Source: Fomitopsis serialis (lineage: Eukaryota; Basidiomycota; Agaricomycetes; Polyporales; Fomitopsidaceae). From it: 64,000 nt of DNA. Shown here in pieces: positions 48,791 through 59,585 of the stretch. The stretch is taken from positions 992,001 to 1,056,000 of the forward strand of contig NW_025954961.1 of the NCBI RefSeq assembly GCF_022376445.1, read 5' to 3'. Made by a program: the position numbers and the translations under genes. Under the pieces are notes generated by a model. It searched no databases. It worked only from the letters and a program-made list of their open reading frames with translations, and was not told where the DNA came from. The stretch's first letter is position 1. Every line of letters begins with the position of its first letter.

Positions 48791-48914
48791 CATATATCAC
48801 GAGAACCATTATTATATTCGAATCATGACCGTGTGATGTACAAGTATGACTAGACCGATGGAAACGTGCTTTGTTGCGGCATGTTCACCGCGAGCGCGCG
48901 AGGGTGGTGTGGCG

Positions 48915-50908
48915 TCACTCGGACTTTGTCCATCCCGCGAGCTCAACTGAAAAGCCGACAGCAAGCTTGGAGAATTCTAGCATGTGCTCAAAGCTGAATT
49001 CGTCCGAGGTATCGAAACGGCTACAACAGCCGTTAGTATTTCTACAGGCGAAAGATCAAAGAGTGTCCACTCACTCGTTCGCGCTGTGAATGTTCTTGTT
49101 GGAGTTCTCGAAGGTGCTCTCTGTAACAATGACACATGAGTCAGGCGGGATTTCAAAAGCAGGTAGAATTGCCGCACCAATGGTGAATACCGAAGGATAC
49201 CCTGCCTTAGCCCACGAGGCACTACAGGAAAGTCGCAATCAGCACGGAAAGACAAGGGCCCATTACAAAGTCTTACTGGTCGCTGCAGGCGTAACCGCAC
49301 TTCGTCTCGGCATATGGGATGTCCAGATACAGGTCGACCAATTGCTTGTTCAGCTCCGTCAAGCTATGTTGATGCCAAGTATGAGCGGCGAGACCCTGAC
49401 AAGCATAAAGGACTTACTCTGCGTCAACGTAATCGACGATTACGCCAACCTCTTCGCGCGTGCCTTTCTTAACCCATGCCGTCATGTCGTACTGCACGGG
49501 GAACCTCAGAACATGGTGCCGGACAAGAAGTCGTGAATGTACCTGACTCATTGCCACAACGTTCACACCACGACGCTCGTATTCTTGGGCGATTGCCTGG
49601 GAGCCCAGAAGTCCGCCTTCCTGCGTGGGTTACATGCGTTAGTCCGAGACACCATACTGTGAAACGCATGCCGTTACTTCTGCGGAGTACCAATGGAACT
49701 CGACACTAAGTTCCGGACGGAAATCAGCGGCGAGCAGCGCCCGGTAAGCTTCCAGGATGCTCATGGAACCGGACCCGTCATCATCAGCGCCTGGTGATAA
49801 TTAGTCAGATAATGCTAACAAGCGCAGAGTATCCACAGTGGCCTCACCGGGAGCGGGCAGGAAAGGCCATAAGTTCGTGCTTCCCGGAGACGTTGTGAGC
49901 GTCGAACCGTGGAACAGCAATGGAATCACGCACCTGTCCTGATGTGCCCCAATAACAACGACGCCGTCATCATCGGTGGAAGAGCCATTGATCCGAGCAA
50001 TCTGAGTCGGAAATTAGGTGGCCGGCGAATGTACACACGGAACAAATTTCTGACCACTGAGCTCTGGATCCACGTATGCGGAAATTCCTGCACGGTGATG
50101 AGCTCCCTCAAGGAGTCCGAGGCATAGTCCTTGGTAATCTTCGAGGCGAGATGAGCGTGGTGAATAAACGGAAGTCGACAACAATACCTCGTTGATGGTG
50201 GCCAGAAGCCATTCTTGACTCTGCTTCCCGGTCTATACTGGGATTAGAAGACTTATTTTACGTCTGCATGTGAGAAGAGTCACATCACTACGGTAATCTA
50301 CAGGGGGTTAGCTCATGATGAACAACGACGCGATGCAACACACATCTCGTCCGGAAGCTAGTGAACGCCTTGAGCCCTGTCTTCAGGTTGTCAATCTCCA
50401 GAGTCTTGAGTATGGGCTTGACAAGGTCTGTCTTATTGGGAGACGGGTACGCCGCTGTGACCGAAATTATAACGGAATGCGCATACAGTCATGAGAAAGA
50501 CTCACGTTTCTTGTTGACTCTGATTTGAGCGTTGTACCCGAGCTGAGGGGTTTCGGAGCTGACAAACCCAACCAAAGGCTGTATGACGTTGTCTCTTCGT
50601 GGCAACGTACACGGCACACTCACACATCGAAGAACTTGTTCCCTGCTGCCTTGAGATTGATCTAAGCGAGAGATGAGACTCTGAAAGGAACAAGACAACA
50701 CGAAAGGGGTTAGGTCGCTGACTTTCTCAAGTTCGGTCATCAGCACAGGGTCTTGTCCTTCTAGCTGGACCCATCGAAGTGCACCTAAATCGAGATCATA
50801 TCCCGGGTAGCTCTGCAGAGAATTCTGAAGAGTAATCTGGTCGTCGTTGTAGGCGGCTGCGCCCACGACGGCGAGAGATATGATGGCAAGCAACGAGTGG
50901 GACTTCAT
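48915..50908 (-). CDS. Secreted M28 leucine aminopeptidase
   Basis: Extracellular di-zinc aminopeptidase of family M28, close to fungal Lap1/Lap2. The signal peptide [19 protein letters not shown] starts at 50908. Many small exons join without frame error, among them 50723-50908, 50624-50661, 50506-50558, 50344-50455, a 14-nt exon 50284-50297, 50188-50232, 50055-50138, 49934-50001 and a 22-nt exon 49858-49879. Propeptide-like N-terminus, then [20 protein letters not shown]. Metal and catalytic residues: GAHQDSTNLW (first zinc His and catalytic Asp), GADDDGSGS (bridging Asp), YSAEEGGLLGS (catalytic Glu and zinc Glu), YDMTAW (zinc Asp) and YACSDHASW (zinc His). Two Cys in the CGYAC motif can pair as in this family. 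The end is [12 protein letters not shown]. All needed residues are present, so it should be active. Confidence 0.93.
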
Positions 50909-51270
50909 GGTGGTGGTTGGAGCGCAAGCGCGGGTGCTGGACGCGTAAACGCCGGTCTTCGCGAGATCGGGCGTTGCCACACACGCTCCCATATTTGGTC
51001 TGTCTGCAAGCTCTGCCTCGAACTGCGTTCCCGGCGCACGGATATTATACGCATGCAGAGAGACCACAACGAGCCGTGTGTGCACTGTCGGCTCACGCTG
51101 CCCCAAAGGCGTGCCCTTGTGATGTAGGCCTACGCGACCTCGTTGGTTCATTCCGCCAACGCCTGCCATAAGGAGAGTGGTATTACGTAATGCGGGCGTT
51201 CTGTCCGTGCTTCGTCCGAGTCTGCTTCGCTGTTTTGCCCTGCATCTCGCTCTCAGGATCTCCTCGTACT

Positions 51271-51782
51271 ATGTCCAGAGGCGCGGCACAGGCAAGAGCA
51301 CAGATCGTGGTAAGTCGGCATTGGTCTCGCTGGACCCACGGACCGCATACTGAGCACTACACGCTTGATTCCAAGCGCATCCTAGTTGGTGCTGGCAAGG
51401 CCGCACCGACGCCTCCCGTAGGTCCCGCATTGGGAGCCAAGGGTGTCAAGTCATGGACTTTTGCAAAGAGTTCAATGCTCGCACTGCGCATATTGAGCCA
51501 GGCACCCCCCTACCTACCCTCATCACAGTCCACCCTGACCGGTCGTTCACTTTCATCACGAAGACACCGCCGACCACCTACTTCCTCAAAAAAGCTGCCG
51601 GTATCGAGAAGGGAACCGGCCGTCCCGGACATGAGACTGTGGGGACAGTGAGCCTAAAGCACGTGTATGAAATCGCCAAAATCAAGGCTACGGACGAGCA
51701 CCTCAAACATCTGCGTCTCGAGGCGATCGCGAGTACCATTGTCGGAACGGCTAGAACGCTGGGCGTGCAGGTTGTCCCGTAG
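51271..51782 (+). CDS. mrpl19: Mitochondrial ribosomal protein uL11m
   Basis: Large-subunit ribosomal protein L11 of the stalk base, mitochondrial type because it is short and plain. Exons 51271-51309 and 51376-51782 give 148 residues if one base is restored near 51451. Motifs: ILVGAGKAAPTPPVGPALGA, MDFCKEFNART, PVITV-like PTLITVHPDRSFTFITKTPP, YFLKKAAGIEKGTGRPGHE, LKHVYEIAKIKATDEHLKHL, IASTIVGTARTLGVQVV. The PPVGPALG and GTARTLG blocks are diagnostic. The frame passes from GVKS to MDFCKEF by one missing base. Divergent from the M28 gene (362 bp between starts). Confidence 0.93.
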
Positions 51783-52968
51783 TCCGGATAGGATCTATAT
51801 TGATAGTGCGTCTTCGCTCATCCGATGCGTATTGAGATCTTAATATGCTTGCAGCCGACAATACCCAGGCAGCACCGTGCTCCGTACGTCAATCGCGCAG
51901 AGCAGGTACCCGATGATGCAGGAGAAGTCCGGTCTCTACATATACGGACAATGGGTAGCGGGCGGTCATCCACGTCTCTGTTTACACGAGCTGCAGATGC
52001 GCGCATGACGCTGAATCTGAGCTGCCCGGCCTTCTGTGCCGGGGGGGAGCAGCGCTTGTGAATTATGTCCCTTGTGGTTAATGATACAAGGTTCACAAGT
52101 CAACGAACTAGGTTAAGCTCGGGGATGGGTCATGCTGCTCAAGTCCTGGATCCGCACATCACGACTCAAGTTGCCTTTTCGCAGCGTGTAACCACGCCTG
52201 CAACACCCACTTGCCTCTTCCGTCGACAACTTTGAGAAATTGGGCCACTCCAGTTTGTCATGCCGTACCCGTCCAACGCGTCCGGGCTTGAACTTTGACC
52301 GCGAGGAGATAGGCCCTTGTACTGCGTATGGCATCTCGGACACGCCGTAAACACGCTCTGTTCACCTGGCCCGCATTCCTGGTGCTGCTCTTGGTCGAAC
52401 CAATGCCTTGCGTCTAACATGCCTTATTGAGCCGCTTCCTCGGAACCTCGTGCATGAGGATGGCCAGTGGCATGTCGACCCAATCTTGTTCCAGCCTCGT
52501 TGATGGTACGGAATAATCCGCATTTACGAGCGTTTTACTCAGAGAACCCGTTCGGATCCTTGTGGCTCGAGATTGCGCAACGCAACCCTTCTTGACCACG
52601 CCCAAGGACTTTACATATTCTGGTCTTTTCTCTCACAGGTCTCGAGGTGAGCGATGGCGCTTACTGTACTCCTCGTGTTGTTCCTCGATCGCCATGAACC
52701 ACCCGAAGGGAATATCGGCCGTCTACTCCACTGGACAAGGCGGCGGACGACATCATGAATCCATCCGTCTTCTGTACACGTTGGAAGACCTTGTATTCAC
52801 CTCTATCTGTCACGATGTACACGTTCCCGATCGCACAATCTCTACCATCAGTGCAAGGACCAGAAATTTTCGGAGTGTTTCGCTATAAAGGACTTGTGTC
52901 GATAGGACGGATCCATAGCACCCACAGGAACTATTGCCCAGCCAGCTCGCCCGCGCAATATCCCCTCC
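51783..52968. other. Intergenic region without supported genes
   Basis: About 1.2 kb between uL11m and the DUF6593 gene. Short frames occur on both strands; a minus-strand one at 52166-52420 contains a CPRCH motif, but nothing around it supports a gene. The right end should hold the DUF6593 promoter. Confidence 0.45.
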
Positions 52969-53803
52969 ATGTCCACCTCTGCCAACGAAGTACTCTCCTG
53001 GACGTCTCAGGATCCCCGGACAAGTCAGCTCTTTGGTAGCTACGGGGTATTGTATCGGTTCACGGTAAGCAAGTACGCACTCTGAATGGTTCTCAATTGT
53101 TTAATGCATTGTTTGAATGCAGACGGACGTGAACGCTCAAGGCGTCAATGTCACTACGCTATGGAGGACAATTCGCGCCAACAAAGAGGACCGCGTCGCG
53201 AAGCTTGAGTGGGCGCCGTCTGGCGGGCTGGGACGCGCGGTTATTGGCAAGGTGGGACGCCTTGCCTCGTGTTGTGCGGCTGGGCGCATGCATTGTCTGA
53301 CCTGTTCGGCTTCAGAGCACGCTGCCCATGGCGGACCTGGTCCGCGCGGACACTCGTGTACCGGTATGCGTGTTCAATCCACGAGCACTGACGATTGTTC
53401 CTGATCGACCGGTTCGTCAGAATTGCAGGATGTTCAACGGTCCAGATGGCTATCAGTACCGGTGGCGGCCAAGCAATAACGCTACGAGCGACATAGTGGT
53501 AAGCAGGGAGCACGAGCGAAAGGTCCAGTGATCTGATGCGCGTGCTGCAACAGTTGGAGGACCCTAATGGGAATGTCATTGCGTTCTACCGAAACATCCG
53601 GCCGCAGCGGTACAACATTGGCGACGTCTACTGCGAATTGCATTTCGTGCGGAATGCCGGGGCTGGCGTCGTGGTCAGTCGGTTCATTGCCAGTCTGTTT
53701 ATCTGATCGTTCTCATCGGCACCATCAGATGCACCCTCCCCTCATGGATACAGTGACAGTAACGGCCATGCTGTATCGTTTCGTCATGGCCTACGGCCTG
53801 TGA
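52969..53803 (+). CDS. DUF6593-family protein
   Basis: Member of the DUF6593 family, which I know mainly from Agaricomycetes and which has no assigned function; the fold looks like a small beta-rich lipid- or ligand-binding domain. Six exons (52969-53064, 53123-53251, 53316-53363, 53421-53498, 53554-53673, 53729-53803) join without error to 181 residues. Features: SYGVLYRFTTDVNAQGVNVT, an early strand TLWRTIRANKEDRVAKLEW, ADLVRADTRVP, the family core MFNGPDGYQYRWRPS, LEDPNGNVIAFYRNIRPQR and a hydrophobic final helix MDTVTVTAMLYRFVMAYGL. The acceptor at 53420 gives PNCRMFNG in frame. A second family member lies at the right window end. Confidence 0.85.
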
Positions 53804-54175
53804 TATCTCTTCTCGCATTCCCATCGGCGCACCCCATCCCTCATCGTACACCTACTTTATTCGCAAGCACGCAAAATGTAAAAACTTCAATCACACAGCG
53901 CAGGATCACGCTCTATGTATCCTTCTAGCATACGCAATGGTCATGTGTACATTAGCCCTTAATCTGTTCAATGACGAAGAGTTCCGAGCCGAAGCGCATC
54001 TGAGGGGATCTGCAGCGCGTTCTAACACCGTTCGGCGCGAGGCTCCTGAGACTTGGTAACGGACTCTATTCCTTCTGACCTCTCGAGACACGTAAGAACG
54101 CGAGGTCGTTGAGGTGATAACGGAGGCATTATCTGCGAGATTACATTGCGAACGACAGAATGAAGGTCACGCAGC

Positions 54176-55356
54176 CTATAGCTTGGCCCCGAGTGCGGAC
54201 GAAGCCTCCGGCTTCACGACATCCAAGATCTCGTCTACCGTACGGATCACCCATTCCGTACCCTCATCGGTTGCCAGCCAGTAGTCTTCTTCGCTCAGAC
54301 CCTCCACATTACGCGCCTTCAGAAGGCCAAAGACATGGCTCGTGAGCTGAGGTCCGACGTGCTCCTCGGCACGCAGGCACGCAGTTCCGACCACGGAGCC
54401 TAGCGCGCGACTGAGGTTGCCTTGTTCGCTGTCACCGCCAGGCATCGGGGAGAGACAGCGCCGTAGGCTTGGATGATGAAGACTGATCGGAGGCAGTGAT
54501 CAGCATCCAAAGCTCCGGGAAAGCGAATCGACATCGCAAGAGATTGCGCGAAAGAGGAAACAGCACTCTTGCTGACCTGCGACGTACCTATGAAATCGGG
54601 GTGATACCCGCCTAACTTGTTATAGAGCTTCACCGCGTGCGGCGGGTAGATTGTGTCCCACAGAGCTTGTCCCCGCGCCTTGATTGCCTCGATGTTCTCC
54701 GGTGTCGCAACCCTTAATTAATTCCCCGGTATTATGACGACTAGCAAACAAAAAGGACAACAAGGGACCCACCGATTGGGTTCCTTCCGCAGACCGTTCT
54801 TGACGTCCTCTTCGAAGGCTTCGAACATGCCCGCAAAGGAAAGGATGGTCTTCGGCAAGCACAAAGGGTAGGTAATCCCGCCGATGTATAGATCATAGCT
54901 GCAGCACTTACGCGGGGTACACCGACAAATATGCAGCTCTTCATTGCGGCCTCGCGCATCGCGGCGGCCTTGTTGAGCGCCTCCTGGTAGTTCCGGCGAG
55001 TGTCTGCGGCGCTTGGGTCATTTCTAGTCGCGAAGCGGTAGAGGTGCCCGACAGAAGGGGGGGCGTTGGCTGTCAAGAGCGTGCAAGTCTGTGGTATATC
55101 GAGAGCGAGATCGAGTCAGAAAGAGGGCATGCGGCGAGTCGATATCGATGCGCCCTTGATGGGCTTTGCAGCATGTTCTGGGAGCAAACAGACGCACCGC
55201 GAGGGTAAGCCACCCCTTCTCTGCTTTCTTCTGTTGGGCATCCCGGAACGTGCGGGTGAGCACGTCGTTCAGCTTAGCGACTGGCGGCCCCGGGAACGAG
55301 TTGGGGTTGCGGAGAGTGAGGAGGTGCTTCACGGCTGGCGGGAGGTGGGCGACCAT
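54176..55356 (-). CDS. AhpD-like / carboxymuconolactone decarboxylase-fold protein
   Basis: All-helical protein of the AhpD/CMD fold, as found in fungal alkylhydroperoxidase-like proteins; substrate unknown. Start MVAHLPPAVKHLLTLRNPNS at 55356. Blocks: VAKLNDVLTRTFRDAQQKKA, GHLYRFATRNDP, EALNKAAAMREAAMKSCIFV, GVPRTILSFAGMFEAFEEDV, GQALWDTIYPPHAVKLYNKL, GGYHPDFIVFIIQAYGAVLS, LGSVVGTACLRAEEHVGPQL, TSHVFGLLKARNVEGLSEED. The usual catalytic CxxC of AhpD is absent; the single Cys in MKSCIFVG and the Glu/His pair EEHVGPQLTSH are conserved-looking. The frame passes from AYGAV to LSPMPGGDSEQ by one missing base near 54460. Four introns; the first (about 55094-55198) is longer than usual. Confidence 0.78.
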
Positions 55357-55893
55357 GGTGGCTGATCGGGGCGTCTAGCTGAGGGGGCGTAAACACTGCA
55401 AACTACTCGGAGAGATCTAAGCGAGGGCGAGAAGCAGCCAATCCAACCGGACCCGTCCTGCTGGTCACTGCGATAGCTTTGTGCCTAGATATATCGTCCT
55501 CGACGCACCTTCTGCCAGCGGAGGCTACGGCCGTCCGAGCACGTCACCCGACAGCCTCCCGCGCACCCCTTCCGGTTCGTTCCCTCGCCCACGCTCATCC
55601 CAGTCCCGACTCACGTTCCCACACAACAGTCATCACAAAACTAATTCAGGATATCATTGCATTAATTGCATTACTGCCGTCCAGGCAGGACTGGTCGAAA
55701 CATACGGCAGTGTGTCCGAGACGGTGTGTCTGAGACGGCGTGAAAAACAAAGTTACGGGCTACGCTCATAAAACCGAGAAACAAAGGAGATGCACGAACT
55801 ACACATCAATGAGTGCGCGGGTATATACGTGGGTGTACGCGTGAACGTCGGCGGCCGCACAGCGGCAGCTTCCTTTGGGAAGCGCCTAACTGT
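55357..55893. other. Intergenic region
   Basis: About 540 bp between the AhpD-like start and the GH128 stop. No gene seen; it should carry the AhpD-like promoter and the GH128 3' UTR. Confidence 0.45.
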
Positions 55894-57288
55894 TCATTGC
55901 CAGCTGTTGTAGATGTAGGCGTCACCAGCGAGGTCACGGAGCCACCAGCCAGGAGGGCATCTTGCTGAATGACATTGCCCATGTCGTCGAGAATACCTAC
56001 AGCCCACGGTCAACGGATGCGTAGGTGAGAGCAATACGTGTGCGTACCGAAAGCGAAGTAGGAACCGATCCATGGAGTCGCCTCCATCCACTTAATAGCC
56101 GTGCTGTAGAAGTTCCAGATCTGGCCGTCATCGGGTGTCGTCGCACCGCTGAAGTCCTGTGAAGAGACATAAATGCTGCTGCCTCTCAACTTGCACGGAA
56201 AGGTCGTACCATGCAGGCAAACTCCGTAACATGGATCACGCTGCAGCTGCCTTGAAGGGTATTATAGAAGGTCTGCATGTAGTTGATGAAGTCCTGCGGG
56301 TCAGTGCCGTAGTAGTGTGCCGCGCAGCCGGCAGTGAACTAGCGAATGTTTGCTTGAATTAGGTCTGCTATCAAGGGCTGACGACTTACCGTGCATCCAC
56401 CGTTGCACGCCGAAATGAACGACTGCATCCAAGGAATACCCGCCGAGTCGGACGTGACCGCAGGGGAGATCAGGCCCATGCCCAAGTCCTTCTTCGGCTC
56501 GATGTACTGCTGCCACAAAGACGCGGCACTGCCGGGGTCCATGTTTGCCTGACCCTGCTGCTCGGGCCTTGATGTATTGATTAGGTTTGACGGTATTGAA
56601 CTGCGACGAAAAAGGAAACGCACTCATTAAAGCCCATGACGTTCGTGCAATAACCCGCCACGACATTGTTCTGGAAGTCGCTGATAGACTGAGACGAGGA
56701 ATCATGAAGCATGGCCCAGAACTCGTAACCAAGGGAGTCGGAGTTAGAGTTCTTCCACGAGCTCCAGTTGTACAGGCTAAATCATTGCAAAGTGAGTTTT
56801 GGTCTTGACGGGTACGGTTATACTTACAACTTGGTCGCGGAAGTCTTGACGGTGGCGAGCTCTTGGTCGTTAGAGCCAGTCCACGCGACGCCGACTTTGG
56901 TACCGCCGGCAGTCGTAGGGCTAGCAGCAGCAGCAGACGAGCTGCTCGAGCTCCAGGTCGACGTGGGCGTGTAGGACGTGGTAGGCGTGTAGTCGCTGGA
57001 CGAGCTCCAGTCGGTGGAAGGTACGTCGGTAGAGGTAGGAGCCACCCAGGAGGAAGAGAAGCTCGTAGACGCAGCGATATCGGTGCTGTTGCTGCCGTCA
57101 CGAGCCTTGCAGCGCTTGTTCAGAGAACGCTTGTTCTGCGCGTTCCTCTTGGAGATGCCCTCGTGCGCCGCGAGGCGGTTAAAGTTCTGGTGGCTGCCAC
57201 CGCTGAGGGCGTTCGCAGTGGTGCGAGGGAGCAGACAAAGAGGGCGACGCCTCCGACGGTCACAAGTTGAGAGCTTGAGCGAGATCAT
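55894..57288 (-). CDS. GH128 beta-1,3-glucanase (Asl1-like catalytic domain)
   Basis: Secreted or wall-bound endo-beta-1,3-glucanase of family GH128, acting on fungal wall glucan. Six exons: 56828-57288, 56624-56776, 56390-56567, 56210-56338, 56048-56156 and 55894-55996. Length is about 377 residues. A Ser/Thr-rich linker (about residues 60-130, with TSTDVPSTDWSSSSDYTPTT) precedes the catalytic domain: KVGVAWTG, LYNWSSWKNSNSDSLGYEFW, AMLHD, FQNNVVAGYCTNVMGFNEPE (acid Glu), GIPWMQSFISACNGGC, AAHYYGTDPQDFINYMQTFY, VTEFACMDFSG (nucleophile Glu), WMEATPWIGSYFAFG. The start as read (MISLKLST) is followed by an Arg-rich stretch, but an adjacent frame there encodes a hydrophobic GGVALFVCSLAP, suggesting that the signal peptide is hidden by indels. 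One further base seems missing near 55935, giving the end GDAYIYNSWQ. Confidence 0.9.
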
Positions 57289-58032
57289 GGTGATAGGCGC
57301 GAGGAGTGTTCTTCGCGTGAATAACTCAAGGAGTGTGTGTAAAAGAATGACGGTGCCCAAAGGCAAGTGCGGACGAGAGGGAGGGTCGTAGGAGGGGGGG
57401 ACGACGGAGTGAGTTGGCAGGAGAAAACGGTCGCGAGGGGCCGCAGGCAAGCAAGAAGGCGACCCTATTTGGTAGCTTACCTAAGTGCCAAGGGCCGCTG
57501 TCCCAGCCTCGTGCGCCGACGCGCACGCGGTCAAAGCCACCGCCTGGCTGAACTGCTCATCCTGCGTGCATGCTCCCCCAGAGGGGTCATCGAGCTCGGG
57601 CATCGTCAGAGAGGAGCGCGACGACGGCGGCTGCGCGCACATACATGCACGGCGTGAAACATGAGACTCCTTGAGAGCCTGGCTGGCGAGGCGACGGACG
57701 CGAAGGGCGTCAGAAGGAAAGGCGGGCGTTGGATCAGAGTCTGGCTGAAGATGGGCGACAGACGCGGGACAGACGCGTGCCGGGAGTCGAAACAGGCGGC
57801 GTGCGGACGGCTTCACAGCCTTTGTCAGATCGGAAGATGGCAGCGGTCATGGCGACGTAAATAATCATAAGTAAACCAGCGGCCAGCCTAACGCGAGCGG
57901 AGTTTGCCAGCAGATCAAAACAAGCCGACGTGCGCAGGCTCGCCTTTCTCTCAACCCCCAAGTTTGACACGAAGAAACCGGTTCAACAAGTTCATCGCAC
58001 AAAAACACACCAGTTCCCCCTCGCTCATCGCA
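57289..58032. other. Divergent intergenic region GH128 / RRM protein
   Basis: About 740 bp between two outward-facing start codons, with no gene seen. It should contain both promoters; a CAACAAGTTCATCGCACAAAAACACACCAG-type A/C-rich leader (shown in part) precedes the RRM start. Confidence 0.4.
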
Positions 58033-59241
58033 ATGTCCGACGCCCCCGCCGCCCCTGTCACCGAGAACGGCGTGTCTCCCGCTACCCAGGAGAAGGTCGT
58101 GGAAGAGGCCCCCGGCTTCAAAGTACGTCGCATGCCCTCTGACGTGGCATGCGTTGACCCCCGTCCACCCAGGTTTTCGCCGGTAACCTGGCGTACTCTA
58201 CCACGGATGAAGGGCTAAAGGCATTTTTTGCTCCTGTCGAGAGCGACATGTATGTATCGCCTCGCATACGTCGGCGGCCATCGCTCACTTTGGCCCCTCA
58301 GACTGACCGCGCAGGTCATCTTCCGGGGCACACGCTCAGCGGGCTATGGCTTCGTGTCCGTGGCCACCCCTGAGGCTGCTCAGAAGGCAGTCGAGCTCCT
58401 CGACAAGCAGGAGCTTGACGGACGTCAGGTCATTGTCGAGGTCGCTAAGCCGGCAGAGCAGAAAGACCAGGAGAAGAAGGCGAAGAAGGCCAGCAAGAGG
58501 CGGCCCGGCCGTCGTGGTAGCAAGAGCGTACCTGGCGAAGTCACCGAAGCCGAGGCCAACGGCGAGGCTGCCAATGGCGACGCCGACAAGGCCGACGGCG
58601 CCACTTCTGCTGCAGAGGGCGAGAAGCCCAAGAAAAAGAAAAAGAACAGCGTAAGTTCTTATGAGTCCTGGCACCTCGTACCTCGTTAAGCTACTGTCTT
58701 GCAGCGCAAGTCGAAGGCGGCGAAGAAAGCTGCGGCTGAAGGTGGTGATGCTGCTACAGACGCTGCTCCCGCCACAGAGGGTGCCGCAGAGGGGGCTACC
58801 AAGAAGCCTCGTACGCGGAAGCCCAAGACTGTTAGGCCCCCGCGCCCTGCTGGCGAGGACCCTGCAGGGGAGCCGTCCAAGACCGTCCTCTTCGTGGCGA
58901 ACCTTGGCTTCAGCATCGATGATGACGGCCTCGCTACGCTGTTCACGGAGGCTGGCGTCCCCGTTAACTCTGCTCGGATTGTCCGCCGTCGCTGGGGAAA
59001 GCCGCGCAAGAGCAAGGGCTATGGCTTTGTTGATGTGGGTGACGAGGAGCAGCAGAAAAAGGCCATCGAGCTTTTGCAGGGCAAGGAGGTTGAAGGTCGG
59101 GCTATTGCTGTCAAGATCGCTGTCAACTCGCAGACCGAGGAGGGTGCCGAGAACGGCGAGACAGCTGACCCTGTTGCGAATGGTGGCGAGGCGAAGCCCG
59201 AAAGGGAGGCTACTCCGGAGGTGACTGTCGTTGCCTCCTAA
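58033..59241 (+). CDS. Two-RRM RNA-binding protein, nucleolin/Rnp24-like
   Basis: RNA-binding protein with two RRM domains and long charged linkers, probably nuclear or nucleolar. Four exons (58033-58122, 58173-58249, 58302-58650, 58705-59241) join without error to 350 residues. RRM1: RNP2 VFAGNLAY, RNP1-like GYGFVSVA, ending ELDGRQVIVEVAKP. The linker contains KKAKKASKRRPGRRGSK, an Ala/Glu/Gly stretch and KPKKKKKNS, then KKPRTRKPKTVRPPRPAG. RRM2: RNP2 LFVANLGF, RNP1 KGYGFVDV, ending GKEVEGRAIAVKIAVNS. The architecture resembles S. pombe Rnp24. The intron after 58249 is placed so that SDM becomes SDILTAQVIF. Followed on the same strand by the G-patch gene. Confidence 0.88.
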
Positions 59242-59585
59242 ACGTCCGAACACGTTTGCGGTCTGCATCAGAGACCGTATCAATCCCCACTTCCTAACGT
59301 ACATCTCGTCTTCGTTCATCACCTTTACCCCCGCGCCCGGCTGGATCCATCCTTGTTGAGGTTGACGCAAACTGGTGTTGTTTCTCCCGCCATGCTTCCC
59401 CGTCGTGATCGCCTATGGTTAATCAGTGCGGTCTGGAGTCGTTTCTTTGTCGATAGCTGGTGTGGTCGCTGTCGTCAATTTGCTAGCGACTGACACCTGC
59501 CCGTGTATTTATGATTGTTACGACCCGTACGAAACGCACATCTTCTATCCCATCACCGGTGTCGGTTATGTAAGGTGCCTTGATC

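Noticed and set aside
52166..52420. Minus-strand frame with a CPRCH motif
   Set aside because: A single Cys pair without the second half of a zinc finger and no neighbouring transposon domains.
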